From assembly GCA_035476575.1 (NCBI GenBank), contig DATILL010000150.1, positions 7,420-71,419 on the forward strand: DNA of 64,000 bases, read 5' to 3'. The position numbers were made by a program, and so were the translations under genes. The notes under the pieces were generated by a model. It did not search any database. It worked only from the letters and a program-made list of their open reading frames with translations, and had not been told where the DNA came from. This DNA comes from DATILL01 sp035476575 (GTDB lineage Bacteria > Actinomycetota > Actinomycetes > Mycobacteriales > JACQDL01). Positions 1-13,837 of the stretch are shown in pieces. Each line of letters begins with the position of its first letter. Position 1 is the first letter of the stretch.

Positions 1-376
1 CGCCGAGTCGCGGATCGTGCGCCACCTGCTCGCGCAGGGCGGTCACCGGGACCGCGAGCACCTCGCCGGGCTCGCAGACCACCGACGAGACGAACGAGGG
101 CTGCCCGGTGAGCAGGCCCAACTCGTCGAGGAAGCGCCCCGGCCCGTGGACCCGGATCACCCGCTCCTCGCCGGTGTCCAGCCCCTCGATCACCGCGACC
201 TTCCCTGCCAGGACGACGAAGAAGTCCCGGTCGTGCTGGCCCTCCCGGACCAACACCTCACCGGCGCGGGTATGCCACCGGCGGCCGCACCCGGAAAGCG
301 CGGCGATGTGCTCCTCGCCAAGGCGGGGAAAGGCCCCGCAGGTATCGGACGTCTCGGCGAGTGGCTGCTCGTGCAT
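1..376 (-). CDS. Cyclic-nucleotide-binding domain protein, N-terminal part (probably fused to thioredoxin reductase)
   Basis: The first 125 codons are visible; the rest lies beyond the left edge. The protein reads as a Crp-type cNMP-binding beta-roll: VLVREGQHDRDFFVVLAGKV, then a turn with GEERVIRVHGPGRFLDELGL, the usual phosphate-binding-cassette position. The ATG at 376 has an AGGAGG Shine-Dalgarno site nearby. It follows the thioredoxin gene by 29 bp on the same strand. In actinobacteria such a domain next to thioredoxin is often the N-terminus of a cNMP-binding/thioredoxin reductase fusion. That C-terminal half is inference; the piece could also belong to a stand-alone Crp-like protein. 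Confidence 0.8.
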   Translation of the reverse strand, partial: MHEQPLAETSDTCGAFPRLGEEHIAALSGCGRRWHTRAGEVLVREGQHDRDFFVVLAGKVAVIEGLDTGEERVIRVHGPGRFLDELGLLTGQPSFVSSVVCEPGEVLAVPVTALREQVAHDPRLG

Positions 377-405
377 GTTCGACGCCTCCTGATTCGTTCG
401 CTCGC

Positions 406-831
406 TCACGGCGACTTCGCGAGCGTGTCGTCGATCCAGGCTCGCAGTGTCGCCACCGGTGCGGCGCCGGCCTTGCGGGCGAGGACCTGCCCGCCACGCA
501 TGACCATCAGCGTGGGCACGGCCTGCACCGCGAACCGCTCGGCCAGCTTGGGTGCGGCGTCCACATTGATCTTCACGAGCTTCACCCGGCCAGCCAGCTC
601 CCGGGCCACCTGCTCCAGCGCCGGGCTCACCCGCCGGCACGGCCCGCACCACGGCGCCCACAGGTCGACCACCACCGGGATCGAGGCGGCCTCGGCGACC
701 TCGTGGAAGTCGTCGTCGCCCGCGTCGGCCACCCACGGCAGCGCGGCCTTGCAATGGCCGCAACGCGGGCCTCCGGTCGCCGCCGCCGGCACCCGGTTCT
801 TCCGGCCGCAGTTGGGGCACTGGATCACCAT
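406..831 (-). CDS. Thioredoxin with N-terminal zinc ribbon (thioredoxin 2 type)
   Basis: A 141-residue thioredoxin that reduces protein disulfides in the cytoplasm. It has the WCGPC active site at residues 61-65 and the cis-Pro region AVPTLMVM. The N-terminus carries a zinc ribbon (Cys5, Cys8, Cys24, Cys27), the mark of TrxC-like thioredoxin 2. It lies 13 bp after clpB and before the cNMP-binding gene, so it is the sixth gene of the chaperone operon. A GAGAGGTG motif precedes the ATG at 831. The context suggests that refolding and disulfide reduction are co-expressed; the reductase is probably the next, truncated gene. Confidence 0.93.
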   Translation of the reverse strand: MVIQCPNCGRKNRVPAAATGGPRCGHCKAALPWVADAGDDDFHEVAEAASIPVVVDLWAPWCGPCRRVSPALEQVARELAGRVKLVKINVDAAPKLAERFAVQAVPTLMVMRGGQVLARKAGAAPVATLRAWIDDTLAKSP

Positions 832-844
832 GATCGCGCACCTC

Positions 845-3456
<2,612 letters not shown>

Positions 3457-3466
<10 letters not shown>

Positions 3467-3816
3467 GACGGGCCTCCCGTACCTCGAGGGGTTGTCCGCT
3501 CCTGCCGGCGCAGCGCGGACTCCAGCTCGGCCACCCGGTCGAGCAGGTCGGCCACCAGGCCGAGGGCGGCGTAGTTGAGGGCGAACCCGGCCCGCAGCCG
3601 CTGCAGCCGGGCCATGACGCCGAGGTGCGCCGGTGAGAACCACAGCGCTCCCGCCGCGTCCCGATCCGGCTCGAGCAGCCCCAGAGCCATGAACCGGCGT
3701 ACCAGGTCGGGGTGCAGTCCGGCCGCCCGGGCGAACGCGTCGAGGTCCATGCGGCGGCCGTCGGGGTCCTTCGCCGTCGCCCCAGGCGGTGGAATCCGGA
3801 CCAGGACGTAGCTCAT
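3457..3816 (-). CDS. Chaperone modulator CbpM-like / MerR-type HTH protein
   Basis: A 119-residue protein between cbpA/dnaJ and clpB. The core (LDAFARAAGLHPDLVRRFMA, then a leucine-rich helix and a C-terminal coiled coil) matches the CbpM/MerR-like family. In E. coli CbpM binds the J-domain of CbpA and inhibits it; the related actinobacterial HspR is instead a DNA-binding heat-shock repressor. No HAIR-type operator is visible upstream of dnaK, so a CbpM-like role fits better, but this is inference. The ATG at 3816 has AGGAGG upstream and overlaps the dnaJ stop by four bases (ATGA). Confidence 0.82.
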
Positions 3817-4787
3817 CGCGGCCTCCTCGCATCGAACGTGGAGACGGTGGCGAGCCGCTCGAACAGCCGCCGCTCCTCCTCGGCCAGCCGGCGGGGCACC
3901 ATGATCTTCACCTCGGCGAACAGGTCGCCGGGTGCGCCGCGGGGATTGGGCATGCCGCGGCCCTGCAGCCGCAGCCGCTTGCCGGTGGACGTCCCCGGCG
4001 GCACCTTCACCTTCGCCTCGCCGCTGGGCGTGTCGACGGCTACCGACGCGCCGAGCGTCGCCTCCCACGGCGCCAGCGGCAGGTCGACGGAGATGTCGCG
4101 CCCCTCGACCCGGTACCGGGGATGCGGGGCGATGCGCACCGCTAGGTAGAGGTCGCCGGCTGCGGCGCCGTCACTGCCCTGGCCTCCCTGCCCGGCGAGC
4201 CGGATCCGCTGGCCGTCGGTGACGCCAGCGGGGATGTTCACCTCGAACGTCCGCGACCCGCCCGGGCCGGCGAGCGTGATCGAGCGGCGACCGCCACCGT
4301 ACGCCTCCTCCACAGTCAGCTCCAGCTCGGCTTCCTGGTCGGCGCCGGCAATCGGCCCCCACCCCCGGCGGACCCGGCCGGAGAACACCCCACCGAAGAG
4401 GTCCTCGAGGTCGATGTCCTCGCCCATGCCCGAGCCGAACCAAACCTCCTCGCCCTCGCCCGGCCCCGGTCCACCGCGCGGCGCCTGTCCACGCCGGGCG
4501 CCGGCTCCCGCGCCCGATCTGGGGCGCGCCCACGTTTGGGGGTCGACCCCCTCCGGCACCCGTCGGAAATCCCGCCCGAAGGCGTCGTACCGCTTACGGG
4601 TGTCCGGATCGGAGAGCACGTCGTACGCCTCGGCGATCTCCTTGAACCGCTCCTCCGCTCCAGGATCGGAGTTGACGTCGGGGTGGTAGGTGCGGGCCAG
4701 CTTGCGGTACGCCCGCTGAATCTCCTCCGGGCTGGCGGTTTTCGGCACCCCCAACACCTCGTAGAAATCGCGGGCCGCCGCTGCCAT
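3813..4787 (-). CDS. DnaJ/CbpA-type J-domain co-chaperone
   Basis: A 324-residue Hsp40 that stimulates the DnaK ATPase. The J-domain is at residues 5-70 with the HPD motif in TYHPDVNSDPG. A Gly/Arg/Pro-rich linker follows, then two C-terminal substrate-binding beta domains (LTVEEAYGGG, RISVDLPLAPWEA-like strands). The CxxCxGxG zinc-finger repeats of classical DnaJ are absent, so this is the CbpA-like class, consistent with the cbpM-like gene next to it. The ATG at 4787 overlaps the grpE stop by one base (TGATG) with GAGGAG upstream. Confidence 0.93.
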   Translation of the reverse strand: MAAAARDFYEVLGVPKTASPEEIQRAYRKLARTYHPDVNSDPGAEERFKEIAEAYDVLSDPDTRKRYDAFGRDFRRVPEGVDPQTWARPRSGAGAGARRGQAPRGGPGPGEGEEVWFGSGMGEDIDLEDLFGGVFSGRVRRGWGPIAGADQEAELELTVEEAYGGGRRSITLAGPGGSRTFEVNIPAGVTDGQRIRLAGQGGQGSDGAAAGDLYLAVRIAPHPRYRVEGRDISVDLPLAPWEATLGASVAVDTPSGEAKVKVPPGTSTGKRLRLQGRGMPNPRGAPGDLFAEVKIMVPRRLAEEERRLFERLATVSTFDARRPR

Positions 4788-5323
4788 CAATCGCTCCTCG
4801 CCACCACGACGGCGGCCGGTCGCAGCTGTCGCTCGTCGTCGCCGTACCGGGGTCGCACGACGTGGACCACCGTGCCGGCCCGACCGCCCGCGTCGGGCAC
4901 GGTCGCGACCGCCTCGTGGCGGGCCGGGTCGAACGGCTCGCCGAGGTCGGAGCGGCGCGGGAAGCCGAGCCGGGCGAGCAGGGCGACCGCCTCGTCCCGT
5001 ACGGCCCGGACGCCTTCGACGATCGCGCCGGGATTGGCCTCGGCGTGCTCCAGCGCGCGGTCGAGGTCGTCCAGCACGGGCAGCCACTGCGCCGCCACCC
5101 GGGCTCGTTCCTCGGCCCGCTGGCGCTCGACCTCGCGGGCCATGCGCTTGCGGAAGTTGTCGAAGTCGGCGAGCGCCTGCCGGTACCGGTGCTCCAAGTC
5201 CGCTAGCCGGGCCCGCAACTCGTCGGCCGGCTCGGCCTCCGCCCGGCCGTCCCGTCGCTCGGTCTCAGGCCGTTCGGCGGCCGCCGCCTCCGGCTCCGGC
5301 TGCGGTGCGTTCTGCTCAGCCAT
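4787..5323 (-). CDS. grpE: Nucleotide exchange factor GrpE
   Basis: A 178-residue GrpE that releases ADP from DnaK. It has an acidic, disordered N-terminus, a long coiled coil (residues 33-80, ADFDNFRKRMARE is the family signature) and the C-terminal beta domain with GEPFDPARHEAVATV. It starts four bases after the dnaK stop and has only a weak Shine-Dalgarno site, so translation probably depends on coupling to dnaK. Confidence 0.95.
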   Translation of the reverse strand: MAEQNAPQPEPEAAAAERPETERRDGRAEAEPADELRARLADLEHRYRQALADFDNFRKRMAREVERQRAEERARVAAQWLPVLDDLDRALEHAEANPGAIVEGVRAVRDEAVALLARLGFPRRSDLGEPFDPARHEAVATVPDAGGRAGTVVHVVRPRYGDDERQLRPAAVVVARSD

Positions 5324-5327
5324 GGCG

Positions 5328-7211
<1,884 letters not shown>

Positions 7212-7483
7212 GACATTTCCTCCGCATCTCGTCGCCTACGACCCGATGGCGGGCGACGACCGCGCTGCCTGGGCCGTATCGGGCACGGGCCACCGCGAGC
7301 ACAGGTACGGCCCGGCGCGTCGCTGAACGCCGTCCGCCCATTCTAGATCCAGGTTTGCCGAGTCGGCGGTGCCCGGCATCCCGCGGTCGCGTAGTTATCC
7401 GGCGGGCATCCTCGTCGCTACTGACATGGCGACCCCGGCCCGTGGGTACTCCTCATGGATGTCGAGCCGGGCAGGCGATTGCC

Positions 7484-9564
7484 ATGCAGACCAGGCCAGC
7501 ACAGTCGAGTCAACGCGCCGTCCGCCCGCCCGGCCGCCTCCCGGCTCCGCTGCGGCCGCTCTCCGCGGGAGCGGTCCAACTGCTAGAGGTCGCCGCGGTG
7601 TTCGACGCGCCGTTCTCGGTCGAGGATGTCGCCGAGGTGCTCGGTGAGCCGGTCGGCAGGATCCTTCCGGCGCTGCGGGAAGCGCTCGCCGCCGCAGTGG
7701 TCGTTCCAAGCGCGGATCTCATCGCGTACGGCTCGCAGCAGGTGCGCCGGGCGGCTGTGGCCCGGATCCCGCAACCCATCCGGCTGGCCCTGCATCGACA
7801 GGTCGGTATGGTGCTGCTCGCGCGCGGCGAATCGGCGGTGCGCGCCGTGCCACACCTCCTCCAGAGCGTGCGGCCCGGTGACCGCCAGACGCTGGCCGCG
7901 TTCGACCGGGGGGCCCGGGAGCTGACCGCGAGCGCGCCGGAGATCGCAGCCAACCTCGCGCTGCACGTTCTGCGACTGACCGACCCCACCGACGCCGAGC
8001 ACCTGCCGCGCAGCGAGATCGCGATCGACGCGCTCGTGGCCGCGCGGCGCGTCGCCGAGGCCGAAGCGCTCGCCCGGCACGCGCTCGGCCATGCCCTGTC
8101 GTCGGCCGAGGGGGCGGCCCGGATCCGCCTCACGCTCGCCGGCATCCTGTTCGTCGGTGGAGAGCCCGAGGCCGCGGTGGCCGAGGCAGAAGCCGTGCTT
8201 GCCACCGGCTGCCTGCCCGAGGAGCTATACGACGCCGCCGAGCTGGCCCGACTGCACGCCCTGCTGGCCCTGCACGACGTCATCCGGGCGAAGGTGACCG
8301 CCGAGGCCATCCTCGCCGGTGACGCGCGGGGGGTCGGCGACACCGCCCTCGCGGCGGCCATCCGGACCCTCGCCTGGATCGCGTGGGACCAGGGTCGCGC
8401 GGCCGCCGCCGTGGGCCTGGCCCGGGCCGCGGTACGGCGGGCGGCTCGGGCTCCGGCCCGCGGGCAATACCGGGGTCTGGGACTGGCGTCGATGCTCATC
8501 GCCCTGGGCGACTTCGACGAAGCGGCCGGCTGTCTCAAGCGGGCGACCGAGGAGATCGAGCGGCTCGCCGATCCGCTGTGGGAGATCGTCCCCCCGCTGT
8601 TCGCCGCGCGCCTGGGCCTCGCGGCCGGCCGGCTCGACGACGCCCTGGCGCACGCCCGGCTCGTCCTGGAGATCGCGACCGAAGCCGGCACCCGGATGTT
8701 CGTCCCGCTGGCGTACGCCACCGTGGCGCAGGTGGCGTTGCTGCGCGGCGACCTGCGCGAAGCCAGCGAGTACGCCGAACGCTGCCGGGGCGAGCCCGCC
8801 GCCGGACGGGTGCGGTTCGGCACGGCCACGTACGCCTGGACCCACGCCCGCGTCGCCGAGGCCGAAGGCGGCCCGGCGGCGGCCATGGCGGTGCTGGGCG
8901 AGCAGTACGAGCCGCTGCCGACCGAGCCGATCCTCCTCGTGGAGGAGCCGTGCGCGGCGTCCTGGCTGACCCGCGTCGCGCTCGGGGTCGGCGACCGGGA
9001 CCGCGCCGAGATGGTCGCCGCCTGCGCCAACCAGCTCGCCGCGAACAACCCCGAGCTGCCGTCGATCGCGGCCGCCGCCACCCACGCCCGCGGCCTGCTG
9101 GACCGCGACGCCGCGGCGTTCGAGCACGCGGCGACCGGCTACCGGCACCCGTGGGCGGTGGCCTCCGCGCTGGAGGACGCTGGCGTGGCCGCTGCCGCGA
9201 CGGCGACCAGACGGCGGCTCGCGGCGCGTTCAGCCGGGCCCTAACGGCGTACGACCGGGCAGGCGCCGACCGGGACGCGGCACGCCTGCGCGCCCGGCTG
9301 CGCGACCTAGGGGTCCGGTACTGCCACTGGACCCGGGCGGAGCGCCCCGCGACGGGCTGGACCAGCCTCACCGAAACCGAGCGGCAGGTTGCCTACGTCG
9401 TCTCGGAAGGGCTCACGAACGCCCAGGCGGCCGGGCGGCTCTTCGTGTCGAGGCACACCATCGACTTCCACCTCCGCAAGATCTTCCGCAAGCTCGGCGT
9501 CCATTCCCGGATGGAGCTGGCCCGGCTCGTCCTGCAGCGCGCCGGGGAGCCCGGTACGCCATAG
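7484..9564 (+). pseudogene. LuxR-family (LAL-like) regulator, broken at both ends
   Basis: The frame from ATG 7484 to 9244 encodes the winged-helix and TPR-like helical repeats that follow the ATPase of large LuxR (LAL/STAND) regulators (LSAGAVQLLEVAAVFDAPFS onwards). The P-loop ATPase that normally precedes them is absent, and nothing like it lies upstream. The C-terminal LuxR HTH (LTETERQVAYVVSEGLTNAQ ... VSRHTIDFHLRKIFRKLGVH) is in another frame, ending at 9564. The frames join naturally (ALEDAG ... GDQTAARGAFSRALTAYD) if one base is restored near 9200, so a single-base deletion separates the DNA-binding domain. It may be a true pseudogene or a sequencing error, but the missing ATPase cannot be a base-call error. 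Confidence 0.75.
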
Positions 9565-10252
9565 CACGGCGACGGATACCGGCCGCCGGGCGCAGCGCTC
9601 GTGGGGAGACAGACGAGCCCGGTCCCGGCGGCCGGTATGTTCAGGTGCGGCCGCGTACACACTCAGCTCCGCGGGCCGGCACTCAGACTGGCGCTCAGCT
9701 CCCGGCGGTCGCCGACCGGTGCCGGAGGTGTACGGCGGGTGCTGTTCGCGCCAGGCTTCGGCGAGCAACAGGACACCGGCGACGATCGCGTAGACGCCTA
9801 TCACCACCGCGAGCGCGACGGCGCCGATCGTGGGCCGCAGCAGGATCAGGACGCCGGCCACGATGGAGGCGACACCGGTCAGGAGCAGCAGCCACTGTCC
9901 GCGTACCCGGGTGGCGAGCCGGATGTCCATGGCGCTGGTGACCAGGGCCCACGCGCCGACCAGGACCACCAGCGCCAGGTGCGGTGATGTGTCGGACCAG
10001 ACCCAGGCCACCACTGCGGCGACCACGCTCAGCAACCCCAAGACGACGTACGCCGGGCGCCGGGCGCCGTTCCGCACCCGGCGGAAAGCGCCTACCGGTA
10101 TCGCGACACCGGTGCCGAACGCGTACGCGCCGAACAGCAGAGCCAGTACCACCACCGTCACGTCAGGCCACAGCAGGGACCAGCGCGCCGAATACGATCG
10201 CGGCGATCCCGCGAAGGACCAGCAGCCATCCGTGCCTGTTCCATCCCGTCAC
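9307..10252 (-). pseudogene. HdeD-family (DUF308) membrane protein, frameshifted
   Basis: An acid-resistance-type DUF308 protein normally has about six membrane helices. The N-terminal helix (HGWLLVLRGIAAIVFGALVP) is in the frame from GTG 10252; the other helices (TVVVLALLFGAYAFGTGVA through YAIVAGVLLLAEAW) are in a second frame that is open from 10161. The expected WPDVTVVVLALLFG bridge is present only after a frame change near 10180, so the gene carries an indel. The normal stop after the last helix (about 9710) is also missing: the frame reads on to 9307, antisense to the LuxR HTH, giving an Arg/Pro-rich tail that is not part of the family. Confidence 0.6.
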
Positions 10253-10452
10253 CTCTCATCCGCCTATCCGCGTTCGGACCGGGGGATCGACGTCCAGCCT
10301 CGGTGCCGCACGGGTGAGCGGGAACTCGCCCGAGGAGGATGAACGCCGGCGCGGGGCTGACGGGTTCGTCCCACCCGGGGATCGCATCTCACCCGTCGGG
10401 CGAAACCGTCGGTGGAGACACATGACGTGCCACAGCCTGGGAGGCGACACCG

Positions 10453-10636
10453 ATGAGCGCACCGACGACAACCCGGACGGACGAACAGATCCAGCTCGAC
10501 AACGCACCGACACGGACATCGCCGCCGCCGCGGCGCGGGCGCTCGCGTGGGACGCCTTCGTGCCCGAGGACAAGGTGAGCGTGACCGTCTCCAATGGATG
10601 GGTCACGCTCAAGGACGAGGTCGACTGGGAGTCCTC
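10453..10636 (+). pseudogene. BON-domain protein remnant
   Basis: A good GGAGG site precedes ATG 10453, and the protein begins MSAPTTTRTDEQIQLD, the start of a first BON domain. It then passes, with a frame change near 10500, directly into a second BON unit (TDTDIAAAAARALAWDAFVP ... VSVTVSNGWVTLKDEVDWE). The core of BON 1 is therefore deleted. BON 2 stops abruptly after DWE at about 10636, where the sequence becomes the antisense of another reading frame. BON proteins are periplasmic or envelope stress proteins; this copy cannot be functional. Confidence 0.6.
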
Positions 10637-10639
10637 GCC

Positions 10640-10813
10640 GGCTCGGGTGCGGGCGGCGGCGAGTTCATGCTCGGCGGTCACCTCACCGGTACAGGCCGCA
10701 CCCAGGAGGGCGTAGGCCAGGTCCGGGCCGCCGAGGGCATCGGTCAGCCACCACGCCGCCATCACCACCGCGACGCGAGCGACCACTGACAGGGCCTGTT
10801 CGCGTTCGGTCAT
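10640..10813 (-). pseudogene. Fragment of a small hydrophobic protein of unknown family
   Basis: From ATG 10813 the minus strand reads MTEREQALSVVARVAVVMAA, then WWLTDALGGPDLAYALLGAA and a charged stretch, before running into the antisense of the BON remnant at about 10640. Two hydrophobic segments are visible. A further minus-strand frame at 10869-11123 contains a plausible segment (YSYLDIHLDVDD ... LLDEVQRLAELVVQ) that may come from the same lost operon. I recognise neither. The abrupt join to the BON fragment looks like a deletion junction. Confidence 0.3.
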
Positions 10814-11360
10814 GATCCGAAGCGCCGCCAACCGCTGAGGAGCCGGCACCCGACGAACACCGCGCGGCTCACGGACGGCGCTGCACGACAAGCTCGGCGA
10901 GGCGCTGTACCTCGTCCAGCAGATCGACCGGTCCGCGGACTGACGCTCGGCAGCCGGCCAGCACGGCCGGCCCGCGTGACGCTGGGTCGTCGACATCGAG
11001 GTGGATGTCGAGGTACGAGTAGCGCTGGCCGATCGCCCGACCAGCGCACCGTCGGCCCGGCCCGTCATGTCGGTCCATGTGACCCTGCGACAGGCCGTGT
11101 TGGCTCGCATGTCGCCGAGCCAAATGGGGGTCGGTCTGGCACTAATAAATGATCACCGGGGCTGAAGGCGCGACGGTCTCCGGGGTGAACTCGACGAAGT
11201 ACTTGCCGGCGGGTGAACAGGTTGGCGCCGTCGGCCTGGGTGAGGAACCCCTCCAGCGGCGGGCGTGGCGCACACCCGCTTCAACCTGTGCTGGCAAGGC
11301 GGTCAGTGCTACCTCGAAGTTCACTCGTCAGACCGAAACTTCGCTGGCTCTGGTCGCGTC

Positions 11361-11656
11361 GCGCCCGCCTGCGCGCCCATCTGGAGCAGTGCACCGCCCG
11401 CGCCCAGGCCCTCAGCATCAAGCTCAGTCCGGACGCCTTCGTCTTCTCACCCGCACCGGACGGCACCGAGCCGACGAAGCTCGACACCGTCACCCAGAAG
11501 TACGCCAGGATGGCCGCTAAGCTCGGCATCGACACCCATCTGCACAACCTGCGCCACTACTCCGCCACCGAGCTGATCGCCGCCGGTGTCGACATCCGCA
11601 CCGTCGCCGGCCGCCTCGGCCACGGCGGCGGTGGAGCCACCACCCTCCGCGTATAC
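11361..11656 (+). pseudogene. Tyrosine recombinase/integrase, C-terminal remnant
   Basis: Only the end of the catalytic domain of a phage-type integrase remains. Visible are DAFVFSPAPDGTEP, the box II motif LHNLRHYSATELIAAGVDIR (Arg and His), the second His in GRLGHGGGG and the catalytic Tyr in TTLRVY. The N-terminal arm-binding and core-binding domains and the first Arg box are missing; upstream DNA (11124-11360) gives no convincing frame. Similarity stops one codon before the left end of the ISL3 element at 11658. It is evidence of an old integrated element. Confidence 0.65.
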
Positions 11657-11657
11657 G

Positions 11658-13072
11658 GGCTCTTCGCATCTGGCTGGGTAGTGTGTTCAGGCTGCTACTG
11701 GTTGTGAGGTGGTGGTTGTGACGGTGTGTAGCCGTTCGGGGCGGGTGGAGCGGGAGGCGGTGTAGTGGGAGCGGCGTTGCTGGTTGGTGACGTCGGTCAG
11801 GCCGAAGGCTGTTCTGTAGACGGGCTTGATGAGGTGGTTGACGCCCTCTGCGGCGGTGTTGCTGTGTCCGGTGAGCACGGCGCGGGCGGTCTCGGCGCGC
11901 CGGGTGGAGACGGTCTCGGCGAGGGTCTGGATCTCCGGGACGGTGGCGCCGGTGGTGGCGGCGAAGTCGAAGAACGTCTCCAGCGCCGTGGTGACCTGCT
12001 CGCGGGTGGCAGCGAGGCCGGTGCGGTTGGGGGAGAGTTTGGCCTGGTCGCGGAGTGGTTCCTTGGCGCGCCAGGCGGCGCCGGTCTGCTGGCCGTCTTC
12101 GCCGAGGTCGGCCAGCGCGCACAGCAGCTTGTGCCGGGCGGTGGTGGACAGCCGCTCCTGGCCGCGGCGGAGCAGGTTCTTGATGGTGTGCTCCAGGTCA
12201 CCGGCCCGTTCGCGGCGGGGGTAGGTGAGGCGGCGGCGCACGTCACCGACGGTCTTGTTGGCCAGCTGCGCCAGGTGGAACGGATCGACGACCAGCCGCG
12301 CGTTGGGCAGCAGGCCGCTGCCGAGGACGGCGGACTTGTACACCGTGGACATGTCGATGCTCACCCAGCGGATGCCGGCCCGCCAGGCCGGGTCGGTCCC
12401 GGCCAGCCAGCCGGTCACGCCGGCCTTGGCCCGGCCCTGGACCTGGCCGAGCAGCCCGTGCCCGCCCGCGGGGCCGACGAGCACACTCTGCCAGCGGTCG
12501 GCGTCGGCCACCCACGCCCCGCTGGCCGCATCGCGGTGGTACAACGGCTTGCCACCTCGATGGTCGCCGGTCCCGAGCACCTCCACCGGCGGCAGCAGCC
12601 CGCTCACCGATCGGCGGACTCGGGTGGCCGGGCCAGCCTCGGCAGGACAGGCGCCCCCGCAGGCCTCGGTCCGGGCGCCGCTGTCGGTCTCGGCGTCGCC
12701 GTCGCTGTCGGTCTGGGCGTCGGCCGTGGTGTCGGTGAGGTGGATGCCCGCCTCGGCGGCCACCCCGGACACCACGCCTGCTGACCGGATGCGGTCCTCA
12801 CGTGCACCGTCCAAGACCCGTCAACCTCCCGTTCCACGACCTCGACCTCGACTCCGCTCAGCCCCAGCAGCTCGGCCAGTGCAGCACCCTGCGACACGCG
12901 CCCGCCCGCCCATCCGCCCGATGATCCTTGATCTTGTCGGACGAAGATCATCCTGGATGGGTGGGCGCGTTCCTGTCCGACACGCCAACACGACACCAAC
13001 CACAGACCATGACAACCGGCGATCACTACAAGGGTGCGACCGATTACAGAATCCAGCTCACTGCGTAGAGCC
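11658..13072. mobile_element. ISL3-family insertion sequence, degenerate
   Basis: A 1,415-bp element bounded by imperfect inverted repeats: GGCTCTTCGCATCTGGCTGG at the left (11658-11677) and the complementary CCAGCTCACTGCGTAGAGCC at the right (13053-13072), 15 of 20 bases matching. GGCTCTTC ends are typical of ISL3. It holds one broken minus-strand transposase gene. The flanking 8-mers, CGTATACG at 11650-11657 and ATCAGGCG after 13072, are not duplicates, so no target-site duplication survives. The two flanks (integrase end and graspetide precursor) were probably brought together by deletion after insertion. Confidence 0.7.
11687..12897 (-). pseudogene. ISL3-family transposase, internally deleted and frameshifted
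   Basis: The N-terminal start (GTG 12897, SQGAALAELLGLSGVEVEVV, then WTVHVRTA) is in one frame. The DDE region is in a second frame that ends at 11687 (RWVSIDMSTVYKSAVLGSGL, LVVDPFHLAQLANKTVGDVR, AAEGVNHLIKPVYRTAFG). The zinc-finger and HTH part between them is replaced by a low-complexity Thr/Asp/Pro stretch. The usual first catalytic motif GIDE is degraded to GTGDH. The element cannot transpose on its own unless supplied in trans. Confidence 0.75.
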
Positions 13073-13094
13073 ATCAGGCGGGGGGAGTCGCCCG

Positions 13095-13271
13095 GTGCCC
13101 AACGTGCTAGGACCCGTCCGTCCATTCGCCGCGACGCTCGGGGTGCGGCCCATCGAGCTGGGGAAGCACGACACGAAGGCGTCGAAGGTCACGAAGATTG
13201 AGGCGACCAAGCAGAATCTCGACAACAAAGAGGTCCCGGACACCATCCAGAAGGTCGAGACTGACACCTGA
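13095..13271 (+). CDS. Putative graspetide (ATP-grasp-modified RiPP) precursor peptide
   Basis: A 58-residue peptide from GTG 13095, with GGGAG seven bases upstream. It has a short leader with RPFAATLGVRP, the motif ELGKHDT that resembles the conserved GKHGT end of SAV_5884-type precursors, and a 32-residue C-terminal core made largely of Lys, Thr, Ser, Asp and Glu (KASKVTKIEATK ... KEVPDTIQKVETDT). Side chains of this kind are joined as esters or amides by ATP-grasp ligases. It lies 26 bp before a truncated ligase of the matching family. The start is only 22 bp from the IS end, so the original leader may have been shortened. Confidence 0.6.
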   Translation: MPNVLGPVRPFAATLGVRPIELGKHDTKASKVTKIEATKQNLDNKEVPDTIQKVETDT

Positions 13272-13297
13272 TGCGTCGGCCCTGAACGGAATGTGCA

Positions 13298-13830
13298 ATG
13301 AACCGCTTGGACGGAACAGTGCTCTTGCTCAGCGGCACCGACGATCACACGACCGAGGCGGTCAACGAGGCTCTACGGCGTCTCGGCGCCAAGGTGGCGC
13401 GGATGGATGCCGGAGATTTTCCGCAGTCGATGACCCTCGTAGCGAAAAGCGCCGAGTCGGGAACCTGGTCAGGTCGCCTCGTCAGCACGCAGGGCTCGAT
13501 CGAGTTCCACGTCGCTGCACGCGTAGGCCTGACGACGCCTCGAACGCTGGTCACCAACGACTACACGGCGTTGCGAGACTTCGCCGCTGAGATCGACGGG
13601 CCGCTCGTATGCAAACAGATGTCGGCACTAGTTCTGTATGACCACGGGAAGCCACGTCTGACCTACACCACGCGCGTCGAGGTCGCCGACGTCAGCCCGA
13701 CAGATCTCGCGGTGACCGCGAACCAGTTTCAGGAGGTTCCCAAGGCTCGCGAGGCGTGGGTCATAATGGTCGGCGAAAGACCATTGGCGGTGGCCATCCA
13801 AGCTGAGTCCGACGAGTCGTACGTGGACTG
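13298..13830 (+). pseudogene. ATP-grasp peptide maturase (graspetide ligase, SAV_5884 type), deleted
   Basis: It starts like the family (TVLLLSGTDDHTTEAVNEAL, then KVARMDAGDFPQSMTLVAK) and carries the central ATP-grasp segments (VGLTTPRTLVTNDYTALRDF, GPLVCKQMSAL, LTYTTRVEV, FQEVPKAREAW, AVAIQAE). Two pieces are missing: about 70 residues between SIEF (residue 70) and HVAARVG, where the YYRRP segment normally lies, and everything after YVDW, including the Mg-binding ExN motif. The frame then runs out of register to 13945 inside the next gene. It cannot make ester links. Confidence 0.65.
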
Positions 13831-13837
13831 GCTACCG

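Noticed and set aside
7212..7483. HAIR or CIRCE heat-shock operator upstream of dnaK
   Set aside because: No CTTGAGT-N7-ACTCAAG or TTAGCACTC-N9-GAGTGCTAA pattern, even allowing a few mismatches.
12923..12953. The inverted repeat GATGATC ... GATCATC inside the IS as an RNA or att site
   Set aside because: It lies just upstream of the transposase start and is most simply part of its promoter region; no further support.
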